A stretch of 64,000 nucleotides of DNA from Sphingopyxis sp. (GTDB taxonomy: Bacteria; Pseudomonadota; Alphaproteobacteria; Sphingomonadales; Sphingomonadaceae): assembly GCA_016793775.1 (NCBI GenBank), contig JAEULK010000029.1, forward strand, positions 1-64,000, written 5' to 3'. Position numbers and translations under genes: made by a program. The notes beneath the pieces are model-generated. The model was not told the origin of the DNA. It ran no database searches and saw only the letters and a program-made list of their open reading frames with translations. Position 1 is the stretch's first letter. The number at the start of each line of letters is the position of its first letter. Positions 8,396 through 16,527 of the stretch are shown piece by piece.

Positions 8396-11232
8396 ACCGA
8401 ACCTCCAACATTGGACGCAGAAGCTGGGTAGGACCGGCCAAGCAATTGCACGATGCGGGCACCGGCCGTCAGGCCTGGACAGTTCCAGAGGTGGTCGATC
8501 ATGGTCGCCAGTTCAGTGTCGTCAGGTCTCAAACCCCGGTCGAGCACGTCGGATAGGTCGAGAGCGGGTTGTGACGCGACACCGGGCGCGACGGCATAGC
8601 GATGCGCGAGCGAGGCAAATTCGCGCTGCCTGACGTGGTCGGGCAACCGGGCGAACTTCGCTGCGTCCCTAACTAGGACGATCGCGAACGCCCGCTTGTG
8701 TTCGAAGCACTCAATCAACGCCTCCACCGCCTTTTCCCGAGAACGACCTTCGCGCAGTGCTCTTTCCGCGGCGGCCCAATTCGCGCCACACATGACGTAG
8801 TGGAGGCACTCCTTCAGGCGATCGAGGACGCGCGCGCGCCGCTCGATCGCGAACGCCCCGGCGACCCGCGCATCGGACCACGCTACTACCGCCTTCACGA
8901 TGATGAGTGCATCTTCACGCGTCTGAAGCACAGTCCTCAAGTCCGGCTCGACGAGCAGCCCTCCGAGGCCGCCATCGACTTTCCTCACACCTACGACCAG
9001 CGGCACATGCTGATCACCATAGCTCGCGACGAAAAGGCCGCCTGGTGTCTCCGGCTCGATGCCCGCCTCGACGTCGGCAACTGCGAAGGGTTTCTCGTCT
9101 AGCGGTCTTGCGAAAGATCGGAATGAGACTTGCGGTGGTGCCTCACCGTCATGGTCGTCAACCAGCCTGATTTGCGTGGACTTGTTCGTGGAGCGCCATA
9201 CCCAGCGGATGGGGGAGGCGTCCCTGTGAAGCGGGATCCGAATTGTTCCGAGTTCGTCCCCATCGACCAGAATTCGGCCAGAGCTGGCCGCAAGATAGCC
9301 CCAAGGATCCTTCTCCCGTCGCTCGAAGGTCGCGAACGCCGAGCGCCACGTCTCCGGGCCAAAAGGCAGCGCCAAAACGCCAATCTGTTCGAGGGCGATT
9401 CGTGCTCCGGAGCCATCGAGAAGCTCAACCGAGACGGTCACATGGCGACCCGCCGGTCCTAGGACATCTATCTGGGAAAGGCCCTCCCAGAACTCGTCGA
9501 GTGTAGATTCCGGCGGTTCCGAACTGGCAATGAGTCCACAATGACCGATCGTTCCGCTGACCCAAGCGTTGGGCGGCCTGATGGACAGCGAGATCCATCC
9601 TTCGACGGGCTGCGATGAAGTGTCCGGTGCCGCGTGCCCGATCACTCTGACGGAGAGCACGTGGTTGCCTGCCGGCAATGGCTGAAGGCGGATGAACGTT
9701 GGGACGCCGGCAGCCTTCGCGGCGATTGTCAACGGTGGGTCCGTGCCGAGCCTTACTTGATACTCCGCGATAGGGTGATCATGCTCGATTCCGAAGCACG
9801 GGCTTTCGTTCTCAAGCCACTCCGTCGCCCCTTCGCCATCCCAATTTCGTGCGGCGAGTCCCGCTGGCCAGACTCGAATTGTCTGCGCGATGGAGAACCC
9901 GGCCGCTTTAAGTTCGGCGACCTGTTCGGTTGACAGGGTTCGAGGCAGTTCCAGTCGTAGCCCCTTCGCCCCTTCGCATACGATCGAGGTCGGAGTGGCG
10001 GCAGTGAGGTTCGGAACTTCTGACGTCGATATGAGCACGTAGGTGTGGCCGGGTCGGACCAGCCTTCCGACCATCTCGATCGCCTGTCCGTCGGCGCCGA
10101 CCCGGAAAAGCCATGTCGGGCCTGGAGAAATATGCCCCTCGCTTGCGAGCAGATGTTCCATCTTTGGGTTCGGCATCAGAAATTTCAGAACCGGCGCTCC
10201 CGTCGGAGGCCAAGAATCCAGCACCCTTCTTTGCGCACCTTGAAGGAGCCAGCCAGGGGGACGGGTTCCCTTCGTACCAGCGACGGTGCACCTTGTCCGT
10301 CTCAGGAACTCGTCAAGCTCAGGGGAGAGGTCGGCGACGGGCTGGAGGCTGGGCAGTTCGATGGTCGGCGTCCACTCGTCGGGGGCAGTCCGACGCAGTG
10401 AGAGCAACGGGCGGATCGAAAGTCTCCGCTCGTCGTGTTTGCTCGTTGAAGAGGCGTCCGCAGCCGCGCCCCCTCCGAGATTTCGTGCCACGCCGCGCAT
10501 TCTGGCGACCTCGACGGCCTTCCTGGTATCGTGCAGCCACTGGCGCGCGTTTCTCGTTTCTTCGAGATCGCCAACGATTCTCTCGAGCGTCTGCGGCAGA
10601 ATTGCGCTATCTTCACCGGCGGTACGGTGGTCGAGGAGGCCGAGAACAATTCGTCCGACCAACTCCTCTTGCTCTAAGAAGTTGTCGAAGCGCGAACTGC
10701 CTCCGCGAGCCATGCGGGCAACGTAACGGCCAACGTCTGAGGCCGATTGGTCGAGCCTTGAGACCAACTGGTATCGAAGGCCATAAAGCGCGCGTGCCAA
10801 TTGCCATTGCAGGTCTTTGGGGAGCAGCGCGTGGGTGATTGGCCATGCGATGATTGAGAAAAAGTTTGCCCATCTTCCAACGGGCAAGACGCCGCCATAG
10901 CTCTTGCGGAACTTTCCGAACCAGTTGCGGAGCGCCGGACGCCAACTCCGATCCCAAAAGGGCATGCGGCATTCAAACGTATGCCAATACTCGTCGCCGT
11001 CGTAGTCATAACCCTGTTCTGTTGCGTAGATAACCCAAACCAGCCAGTGCGTGGCCAAGCGATAGCGGGTTTGCAGGGCCGCCTTGAGCAGCTTCGAGAC
11101 GTCGGACAACTCATCGGTGTTTAGTCCATGCTCGAAAGCGAACACGGGCAAACCGCGCTCCGCGCGAATTGCCGCCAGCGACGCGAAGTGCCCTTCGAGA
11201 CGCTTTTGGAAAGCGTCAAGATCACCGCTCAT
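8392..11232 (-). CDS. large unknown protein of helicase-linked defence-like operon (946 aa)
   Basis: First gene of the four-gene operon. The N-terminal 250 residues are helical and rich in Trp and Tyr (GDEYWHTFE, then WANFFSIIAWPITHALLP); the remainder looks beta-rich with repeated short strands. No Walker, nuclease or methylase motif is visible. ATG at 11232 is preferred over TTG at 11238; no strong ribosome-binding site is seen. Its size and its place beside a DUF1998 helicase resemble DruH beside DruE in type III Druantia, but I could not align them. The ORF is intact, with codon use like the helicase, so the operon probably moved as a unit. Confidence 0.75.
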   Translation of the reverse strand: MSGDLDAFQKRLEGHFASLAAIRAERGLPVFAFEHGLNTDELSDVSKLLKAALQTRYRLATHWLVWVIYATEQGYDYDGDEYWHTFECRMPFWDRSWRPALRNWFGKFRKSYGGVLPVGRWANFFSIIAWPITHALLPKDLQWQLARALYGLRYQLVSRLDQSASDVGRYVARMARGGSSRFDNFLEQEELVGRIVLGLLDHRTAGEDSAILPQTLERIVGDLEETRNARQWLHDTRKAVEVARMRGVARNLGGGAAADASSTSKHDERRLSIRPLLSLRRTAPDEWTPTIELPSLQPVADLSPELDEFLRRTRCTVAGTKGTRPPGWLLQGAQRRVLDSWPPTGAPVLKFLMPNPKMEHLLASEGHISPGPTWLFRVGADGQAIEMVGRLVRPGHTYVLISTSEVPNLTAATPTSIVCEGAKGLRLELPRTLSTEQVAELKAAGFSIAQTIRVWPAGLAARNWDGEGATEWLENESPCFGIEHDHPIAEYQVRLGTDPPLTIAAKAAGVPTFIRLQPLPAGNHVLSVRVIGHAAPDTSSQPVEGWISLSIRPPNAWVSGTIGHCGLIASSEPPESTLDEFWEGLSQIDVLGPAGRHVTVSVELLDGSGARIALEQIGVLALPFGPETWRSAFATFERREKDPWGYLAASSGRILVDGDELGTIRIPLHRDASPIRWVWRSTNKSTQIRLVDDHDGEAPPQVSFRSFARPLDEKPFAVADVEAGIEPETPGGLFVASYGDQHVPLVVGVRKVDGGLGGLLVEPDLRTVLQTREDALIIVKAVVAWSDARVAGAFAIERRARVLDRLKECLHYVMCGANWAAAERALREGRSREKAVEALIECFEHKRAFAIVLVRDAAKFARLPDHVRQREFASLAHRYAVAPGVASQPALDLSDVLDRGLRPDDTELATMIDHLWNCPGLTAGARIVQLLGRSYPASASNVGGSV

Positions 11233-11865
11233 CGACAAACGAGCATAGATTTTTCGTAACGACTGCCCCGTCCCTGCGCTTCAAACCCCGTTCCCCCTGC
11301 AGCGCCTTCAGACAATCGCCGTCGCCCCCGACTGATTGTATCGACTTACATGAACATTTAGTTTGCACCAATGGAACGGACGAAACAATCCAATACGGAT
11401 GGAGCAAGTGACTTCATTCTGTTTTAATGTCTCACTTGAGCGGCAAGTCCTCGATGTTGGTGCCTGACGCAGATTGCGTGAACAACCTCCCTTCTCGACT
11501 GTGCGCTTATGTGTCGAAAGCTGATTCTTCGCGAATGTTGACGGTTGGATTCGACAGGCACGCTTCTTGCCTTGACCAAGGTCACACAAATGTCCGCTTG
11601 CTGCGATTCACAGCCGAAAGCGGTCGGGCCGCAATCGGCCATGAGTGGATTGTGACCCCGCGCTGTATCGATTCATAGGATGCGGGCGGCGTGGACAATT
11701 CTTGGACCCGCCAGAGACGCCCGCCAAGAATCGAGACGATGCAAAAATTTGTGCCAGTCTCTGTCCCCGCAAGTCTGACTAGCATTGCCAATAGCGCGCG
11801 GAAGTAGGCTCAAAGACGGTCCAGCATCAAATTTTAGCGAGCTAAAACAGATATTTAACACTGTG
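11233..11865. other. non-coding AT-richer gap between island operon and tRNA-Arg
   Basis: This stretch of about 630 bases is visibly less GC-rich than both sides. It holds only short overlapping ORFs with no recognisable product. It must contain the promoter of the minus-strand operon, but I see no convincing -35/-10 pair. No integrase gene and no second copy of the tRNA 3' end is visible, although an island boundary is expected here. Confidence 0.6.
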
Positions 11866-11942
11866 TGGCGCGCCCGGCAGGATTCGAACCTGCGACCACC
11901 CGCTTAGAAGGCGGGTGCTCTATCCAGCTGAGCTACGGGCGC
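11866..11942 (-). tRNA. tRNA-Arg (anticodon UCU)
   Basis: The reverse strand folds into a complete 77-nt cloverleaf: acceptor GCGCCCG paired with CGGGCGC, D-arm GCTC/GAGC, anticodon stem CCCGC/GCGGG with loop CTTCTAA (anticodon UCU, reading AGA), T-arm GCAGG/CCTGC with TTCGAAT, discriminator G and an encoded CCA. Its 3' end points at the accessory island, the usual orientation for a tRNA used as an integration site. Confidence 0.97.
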
Positions 11943-12013
11943 GTGCACAAGGCTGTGGAGCGCGCGAATAGCGCGGTTTGCGCGGGCAGCAAAGCAAGAT
12001 AAGCAGCGAGTCG

Positions 12014-12751
12014 ATGACCGACCCCACAGCACCCGCCCGCACCAGTGCCGCCGACGTGCGGCATTTTCGCTATTATGACTTCGTCATGGCGGCGTTCGTC
12101 GCGATCCTGTTGCTCAGCAACATCATCGGGGCATCGAAACGCTCGGTGGTCGAACTGCCCTCGATCGGCGACTGGCCCTTCGGCGCGGGGGTGATGTTCT
12201 TCCCCCTGAGCTATGTCATCGGCGACATGCTGACCGAGGTCTATGGCTATGCGCGGGCGCGGCGGGTGATCTGGACGGGCTTTGCCGCGCTCGCCTTCAT
12301 GGCGTTCATGGCGTGGGTCGTCGTCTCCTTGCCGCCCGCCCCCGGGTGGCCGCATCAGGCGGCCTATGAGGCGGTGTTCGCGAACAGCTGGCGGATCGTG
12401 ATCGCCTCGATGCTCGCCTTCTGGGCCGGGGAGTTCGCCAACAGTTTCGTCGTCGCCAAGATGAAGGTCGCCGACGACGGCAAGCGCATGGGGCTGCGCT
12501 TCGTCGCCAGCACCTTCGTCGGCCAGGGACTCGACAGCCTGATCTTCTACCCCATCGCCTTTTACGGCCTGGAAGGCTGGCCGACCGGCGAACTGATGAA
12601 GACCGTGCTGTCGCAATGGGCGATCAAGACGGGGTGGGAGATCATCCTGCTGCCCGTGACGGTCGCGATCGTCGTCTGGCTGAAGCGCCGCGAAGGCGTC
12701 GACGTCTATGACGAGGGTACCGATTTCAGCCCCTTCGCGGCGAAGCTCTGA
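12014..12751 (+). CDS. yhhQ: queuosine precursor transporter (VUT/YhhQ family)
   Basis: A 245-aa inner-membrane protein with about six hydrophobic segments and the family sequence FPLSYVIGDMLTEVYGYARA. YhhQ proteins import preQ0/preQ1 for queuosine tRNA modification. I use ATG at 12014; an upstream TTG (11978) would add 12 polar residues without a ribosome-binding site. The next gene shares one base with its stop. Function is assigned by family. Confidence 0.88.
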   Translation: MTDPTAPARTSAADVRHFRYYDFVMAAFVAILLLSNIIGASKRSVVELPSIGDWPFGAGVMFFPLSYVIGDMLTEVYGYARARRVIWTGFAALAFMAFMAWVVVSLPPAPGWPHQAAYEAVFANSWRIVIASMLAFWAGEFANSFVVAKMKVADDGKRMGLRFVASTFVGQGLDSLIFYPIAFYGLEGWPTGELMKTVLSQWAIKTGWEIILLPVTVAIVVWLKRREGVDVYDEGTDFSPFAAKL

Positions 12752-13125
12752 TGGGCGAGGCGATCTCGCTCCTCTACCAGCAGCTCAAGATCGTGCTGAT
12801 CGACGGCAGCGGACTCGGCAAGGATGCGCTGCACATTTACGCCGGCATGGCGATCTATCTGACCGTGCGGCTGGGGCTGCGGCGGTCGGTGTGGATGGCG
12901 TGGCTTGCGGTGGTGATCGCGGCGCTGGCGGGCGAATGGCTCGACGTGCAGGGCGAATATATCCGCGGGCTGCTCGCCCCCGAACCCGGCCATTGGCACG
13001 ATATCTGGAACACCGCCTTCTGGCCGAGCGTGCTGGCGGTGGTCGAACGCTGGTGGCCGCGGCGCGAGGCTGGGCCGACTGCCGACTTAAGCGAGAACGC
13101 CAAGCGCGGCCTCGAACAGGCGTAG
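12751..13125 (+). CDS. small membrane protein of unknown function (124 aa)
   Basis: Two predicted membrane segments (around [13 protein letters not shown] and [16 protein letters not shown]) and a charged C-terminus. Its ATG shares the A of the upstream TGA, so it is coupled to the transporter gene. Its last 39 bases overlap the 3' end of purQ on the other strand. The layout recalls small VanZ-like proteins, but I cannot assign a family. Confidence 0.75.
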   Translation: MGEAISLLYQQLKIVLIDGSGLGKDALHIYAGMAIYLTVRLGLRRSVWMAWLAVVIAALAGEWLDVQGEYIRGLLAPEPGHWHDIWNTAFWPSVLAVVERWWPRREAGPTADLSENAKRGLEQA

Positions 13126-13752
13126 CCCGTCGGTGCCGCCATGCGCGCGGTCGATCGCGCGTTCGGGATGCGGCATCATGCCAAGCACATTGCCCGCATC
13201 GTTCAATACGCCCGCGATATCGCGCGCCGATCCGTTGACGCTGTCGGCGTAGCGGAAGGCGACGCGCCCCTCGCCTTCGAGCCGGTCGAGCGTTTCGGCG
13301 TCGGCGAAATAATTGCCGTCGTGATGCGCGACCGGGATGGCGATCGCTTCGTCGACCTTATAGCTGGCGGTGAACAAGGACTGGCTGTTCGCGACGGTCA
13401 GCGGCACCGTGCGGCAGACGAAATTGAGCCCGGCGTTGCGCATCAGCGCACCGGGCAGCAGCCCCGCCTCGGTCAGCACCTGGAAGCCGTTGCACACGCC
13501 GAGCACCGGCACGCCGCGGCCTGCGGCCTCGCTGACCGCGGCGAGGATCGGCGAGCGCGCCGCCATCGCGCCCGAGCGCAGATAATCGCCATAGGAAAAG
13601 CCGCCGGGCAGCGCGACGAAGTCGGTGCCGTCGGGCAAGGCGGTCTCACGGTGCCACACCATCGCGGACGCCTTGCCCGTGACCTGTTCGAGCGCGACCG
13701 CCATGTCGCGGTCGCAGTTGGAGCCCGGAAAGACGATGACGGCGGTCTTCAT
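13087..13752 (-). CDS. purQ: phosphoribosylformylglycinamidine synthase subunit PurQ
   Basis: A 221-aa class I glutamine amidotransferase that supplies ammonia for FGAM synthesis in the fourth step of purine biosynthesis, working with PurS and PurL. The nucleophile is Cys87 in GVCNGFQ, and His195/Glu197 in MMPHPERA complete the triad. It starts 14 nt after purS; purL is not in this window. The length is normal for the small PurQ of the PurSQL complex. Confidence 0.96.
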   Translation of the reverse strand: MKTAVIVFPGSNCDRDMAVALEQVTGKASAMVWHRETALPDGTDFVALPGGFSYGDYLRSGAMAARSPILAAVSEAAGRGVPVLGVCNGFQVLTEAGLLPGALMRNAGLNFVCRTVPLTVANSQSLFTASYKVDEAIAIPVAHHDGNYFADAETLDRLEGEGRVAFRYADSVNGSARDIAGVLNDAGNVLGMMPHPERAIDRAHGGTDGLRLFEAALGVLA

Positions 13753-13766
13753 GGCTCGCTATCCTT

Positions 13767-13997
13767 TCAGGCGCGCTGGATGCGGTAGTTTTCGATCACC
13801 GTGTTCGCGAGCAGCCTGGCGCACATCGCGTCGAGGTCGGCGTCGCTGACGCTGTCGGCGACTTCGAGTTCGATGAAGCGGCCGGCGCGGACATCGTCGA
13901 CCCCCGCGAAACCCAAGCCTTCGAGCGCATGGTGGATCGCCTTGCCCTGCGGATCGAGCACCCCGGGTTTCAGCGTCACATAGATGTTCACTTTCAT
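13767..13997 (-). CDS. purS: phosphoribosylformylglycinamidine synthase subunit PurS
   Basis: A 76-aa protein beginning MKVNIYVTLKPGVLDPQG, the hallmark of PurS, with the GLGF segment that follows in the family. It bridges PurQ and PurL in the three-subunit FGAM synthase. First gene of the purS-purQ pair; its upstream region faces the iron-regulated bfd gene. Confidence 0.96.
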   Translation of the reverse strand: MKVNIYVTLKPGVLDPQGKAIHHALEGLGFAGVDDVRAGRFIELEVADSVSDADLDAMCARLLANTVIENYRIQRA

Positions 13998-14115
13998 GGG
14001 GGGACTTTCATGGAAGCAGACCGTTGCTGCGGAGGGCGGGAAGATGGGCGCGCCTATGCCCGCGAATCACTTGATCGGCAAGGGTGGCTGCCCAAGAAAA
14101 TGCGGCTTTTCGGAA

Positions 14116-14155
14116 TGCGAACCACTCGCAACTTTCCTGTTGCGAGTCCGTCGCA
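14116..14155 (+). promoter_or_regulatory. tandem Fur-type boxes upstream of bfd
   Basis: Two inverted repeats of the form TGCGA-N5-TCGCA lie at 14116-14130 and 14141-14155, 25 bp centre to centre. The segment between them also forms a larger palindrome, GCAAC/GTTGC. The spacing and half-sites fit GC-rich versions of the alphaproteobacterial Fur box. They sit 38-77 bp before the bfd start, consistent with iron control of bfd and bfr. Confidence 0.6.
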
Positions 14156-14192
14156 CTATCCCTATCTGAGTCTTGTTGAGAAGGATTCGCAC

Positions 14193-14366
14193 ATGGTCGT
14201 CTGTGTCTGCAACGCAATAAAGGAAAGCCAGCTGCGCGACGTCGTGCGGAATGGCGAAGTGCGGTGCGCCAAGGCCGCCTATGCGCAACTGGGTCGCAAA
14301 CCCAAGTGCGGCCAATGCCTGCCTTTCGCTCGCAATATCATCAGCGACGTCGCCGCGACCGCCTGA
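14193..14366 (+). CDS. bfd: bacterioferritin-associated ferredoxin
   Basis: A 57-aa [2Fe-2S] protein of the BFD-like fold with Cys4, Cys6, Cys39 and Cys42 (CVC then CGQC), the standard cluster ligands. It reduces and releases iron stored in bacterioferritin, whose gene follows 99 nt downstream. The ATG at 14193 gives the normal family length; a longer frame upstream runs through the regulatory region and is rejected. Probably Fur-controlled through the two palindromes upstream. Confidence 0.93.
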   Translation: MVVCVCNAIKESQLRDVVRNGEVRCAKAAYAQLGRKPKCGQCLPFARNIISDVAATA

Positions 14367-14395
14367 TTTTTCTACGTTTTCTGCCATTTTTGACC

Positions 14396-14425
14396 TTGGC
14401 CTGATGGGGTCCGGGGGCGTATAAT
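14396..14425 (+). promoter_or_regulatory. predicted bfr promoter
   Basis: TTGGCC at 14396 and a perfect TATAAT at 14420-14425, separated by 18 bp, sit 40 bp upstream of the bfr start. This would let bfr be transcribed independently of bfd. Confidence 0.5.
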
Positions 14426-14465
14426 GCCGCCATCCCATTCCCAGGACAAAAAGACAGGACGACAC

Positions 14466-14948
14466 ATGAAGGGCGACGAAAAGGTCATCGATTTCCTCAA
14501 CGAGGCGCTGAAGAACGAGCTGACCGCGATCAACCAGTACTGGCTGCACTATCGCATGCTCGACAATTGGGGGGTCGCGAAGCTCGCGCATTTCGAGCGC
14601 GAGGAATCGATCGACGAGATGAAGCACGCCGACAAGCTGGCCGATCGCATCCTCTTCCTGGGCGGCCTGCCCAATTTCCAGATGCTCGGCCGCCTGCGCG
14701 TCGGCGAAACGGTCGAGGAAATCCTCAAGGCCGACCTCGCGCTCGAGGAGGAAGCGATCCCGCTGCTCAAGGATGCGATCGCGCATTCGGAAAGCGTGCG
14801 CGACTATGTCAGCCGCGACCTGTTCGCCGACATCCTCGAGAGCGAGGAACATCATGTCGACGAACTCGAAAAGCAGTTCGAGATGATCGAGCGCATGGGG
14901 CTGGAAAATTATATCCAACTGCAGTCGAAGTCGGTCGGCGACGACTGA
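14466..14948 (+). CDS. bfr: bacterioferritin
   Basis: A 160-aa four-helix ferritin with all diiron ligands in place: Glu18, Glu51, His54, Glu94, Glu127 and His130. Met52, the inter-subunit haem ligand that separates Bfr from other ferritins, is also present. It stores iron in a 24-mer shell in the cytosol. ATG 14466 is preceded by AGGA; the longer upstream frame is not supported. The gene ends at a strong terminator and is partnered by bfd. Confidence 0.97.
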   Translation: MKGDEKVIDFLNEALKNELTAINQYWLHYRMLDNWGVAKLAHFEREESIDEMKHADKLADRILFLGGLPNFQMLGRLRVGETVEEILKADLALEEEAIPLLKDAIAHSESVRDYVSRDLFADILESEEHHVDELEKQFEMIERMGLENYIQLQSKSVGDD

Positions 14949-14989
14949 GAATCGCGGGGGCGATGCAAGCTCCCAAAACGGCGAATATC

Positions 14990-15017
14990 GAGAGGCGCCT
15001 TCCGGCGCCTCTTTTTT
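14990..15017 (+). terminator. rho-independent terminator after bfr
   Basis: A perfect 8-bp stem, GAGGCGCC/GGCGCCTC, with a TTCC loop is followed by a run of T. Confidence 0.92.
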
Positions 15018-15079
15018 GCGATTCTGTCGATGCGAATCCGTTCGTCCACCAGCGGAATTGAAGTGGGAAGCGGACATTG

Positions 15080-15268
15080 CCGATCCTCCCCGGCACGGGG
15101 AGGGGGACCATCGAAGATGGTGGAGGGGTACGGGAGGTTTGCGTAACACCGGACCGATAAGCTCTTGCTTGTCGGCAACATCGCCGCAGTGCGCTGTCTC
15201 GTCGGCAAGGCAATCCGCCTATACCCCTCAACCATCTTCGATGGCCCCCCCGTGCCGGGGAGGATCGG
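15080..15268. repeat. long intergenic inverted repeat (type A)
   Basis: Arms of about 47-51 bp (15080-15130 and 15222-15268), each containing a CCTCCCC...CCGG block and an ACCATC...GATGG block, are arranged head to head around about 90 bp. A related copy lies at 51193-51340. No coding sense. Confidence 0.8.
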
Positions 15269-15348
15269 CTTGGTTCGTTCCCGCCCGCCCCCTCTGTTTC
15301 CCGCCCATCTTCACAAAAGAAACAATCGCGTCATTTTTTCACTTGTCT

Positions 15349-15365
15349 TTGAGAATAATTCTCAA
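15349..15365 (+). promoter_or_regulatory. perfect Fur box
   Basis: TTGAGAATAATTCTCAA is a perfect palindrome matching the classical 7-1-7 Fur consensus. It lies 121 bp upstream of the orphan 139-aa gene and in a stretch much poorer in GC than its surroundings. The only plus-strand gene it can control is that orphan. Confidence 0.8.
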
Positions 15366-15485
15366 TAGCAAGGTCGGGCAGTCCCCTCCTGCCGGCCGCT
15401 GCACCATGCAGCGGCCGGCGGCTTTTTCGGATCTGGCGCCGGACTGCGCCAACCGGCCAGGCCGAACGGGAAAGGGACGCACGTC

Positions 15486-15905
15486 ATGGAATCGCCCAGC
15501 CTGATCCGGCAACTGACCGAACAGCCGCTCGTCCGCGACCTGCCCACCGACGCCGCGCAGGCGGTGCTCGCGCTGCGCTATTGCATCCTCTGCCGCCGCA
15601 GCGAGCGCGACCCGATGCCCGAGCTCGAGCGGCGCTGGGGCAATATCCTGGCGGCGCGGCGCTTTCGCCTGGTGGTCGAGGCGATCGGCCACAGCTGGCC
15701 CGACCCCTTTGCCGTCGCCCCGCCCTGCTGCCCGCGCCTCAGCTTCGACGAGAGCCTGCTCGCCGCGATGATCGGCGTCTCGGCCCGCCGCGACCGCGCG
15801 CAGTTCGACTGGCTCTGCGCCGAAATGCTGGGCAGCGACGCGCGCGAAATGATCTTCGTGGCGCTCGAGAATTTCCTGCGCGCAAGGGCGCCGGGGCGGG
15901 TCTGA
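15486..15905 (+). CDS. unknown protein behind a Fur box (139 aa)
   Basis: A mostly helical cytosolic protein with no signal peptide. It carries a CxxC (CILC, about residue 33) and a Cys-Cys pair (PPCCPR, about residue 80), which could bind metal or a cluster. The C-terminal half reads like a helical bundle ending in ENFLRARAPG. I do not recognise the family with confidence; small orphans of this kind occur in sphingomonads. The perfect Fur palindrome upstream suggests induction under iron limitation. Confidence 0.75.
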   Translation: MESPSLIRQLTEQPLVRDLPTDAAQAVLALRYCILCRRSERDPMPELERRWGNILAARRFRLVVEAIGHSWPDPFAVAPPCCPRLSFDESLLAAMIGVSARRDRAQFDWLCAEMLGSDAREMIFVALENFLRARAPGRV

Positions 15906-15915
15906 CTCCCATCCC

Positions 15916-16524
15916 TCAGCCGGCGGGATAGAGTGGCAGGCCGTCGTCCATCGCTCGCGATGACGATAGCAGCGCCACTCCCGCTGCCTCTGGCGCCACC
16001 CGCAAATCCCAATCAGTTGTCATCGGATATTCCGTTCCGTCGAAACGGAACGGTCGCTCATAACCCTGCAAAATGCCGCCGCCTTGGGTCCAGGCTGCCA
16101 AGACAGGACGCCCCTCGACGCGGCCTTCCAACAATCGAACAGGCATCCATGTCACCGGAACACGGGCTAGCGGCCGCAACCGCTGATCCGACCCATCCCA
16201 GACAAAAAGCGAGCAGCCCCCCGAGCCGCAAAAGCCGCGCCCCAAGCGCCACGCGATGACCATCTCATTGCAGGGCAACCGCGTCGCCCAGAACCGCGCG
16301 CCCTCGTCTCGGGGCTCATTCGGCCGGACATCCTCCGCCCAAGCACGCAGTTCGCGCGCGATGGGTTCAGCGGTAACGGCATCGGTAATGGCTTCCGGCT
16401 TTTCGCTGGCGAGATCGCAATGCGCATGCCGATCCGCGACCTTCGGCGGCTGGCTCGACAATTGTCCGCAGGCGGTCAGCAGCGCCGCGAGCGAGGCAAC
16501 AAAAAGGGTCGCCTCGCGTCGCAT
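15916..16524 (-). CDS. predicted lipoprotein of unknown function (202 aa)
   Basis: The N-terminus has a short hydrophobic helix ending in LLTAC, so Cys19 is the expected lipidation site. The mature part has several Cys (for example GFCGSGGCSLF) that may form disulfides. It starts 3 nt after the stop of the M16 peptidase and is almost certainly in one transcript with it, suggesting an outer-membrane or periplasmic partner. No domain recognised. Confidence 0.75.
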   Translation of the reverse strand: MRREATLFVASLAALLTACGQLSSQPPKVADRHAHCDLASEKPEAITDAVTAEPIARELRAWAEDVRPNEPRDEGARFWATRLPCNEMVIAWRLGRGFCGSGGCSLFVWDGSDQRLRPLARVPVTWMPVRLLEGRVEGRPVLAAWTQGGGILQGYERPFRFDGTEYPMTTDWDLRVAPEAAGVALLSSSRAMDDGLPLYPAG

Positions 16525-16527
16525 TGC

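Noticed and set aside
11427-11861. Several 60-80 aa frames in the island gap
   Set aside because: Overlapping on both strands, no ribosome-binding sites, no recognisable product.
13929-14192. N-terminal extension of bfd
   Set aside because: It would pass through both Fur palindromes, and the 57-aa product from 14193 has the full family length.
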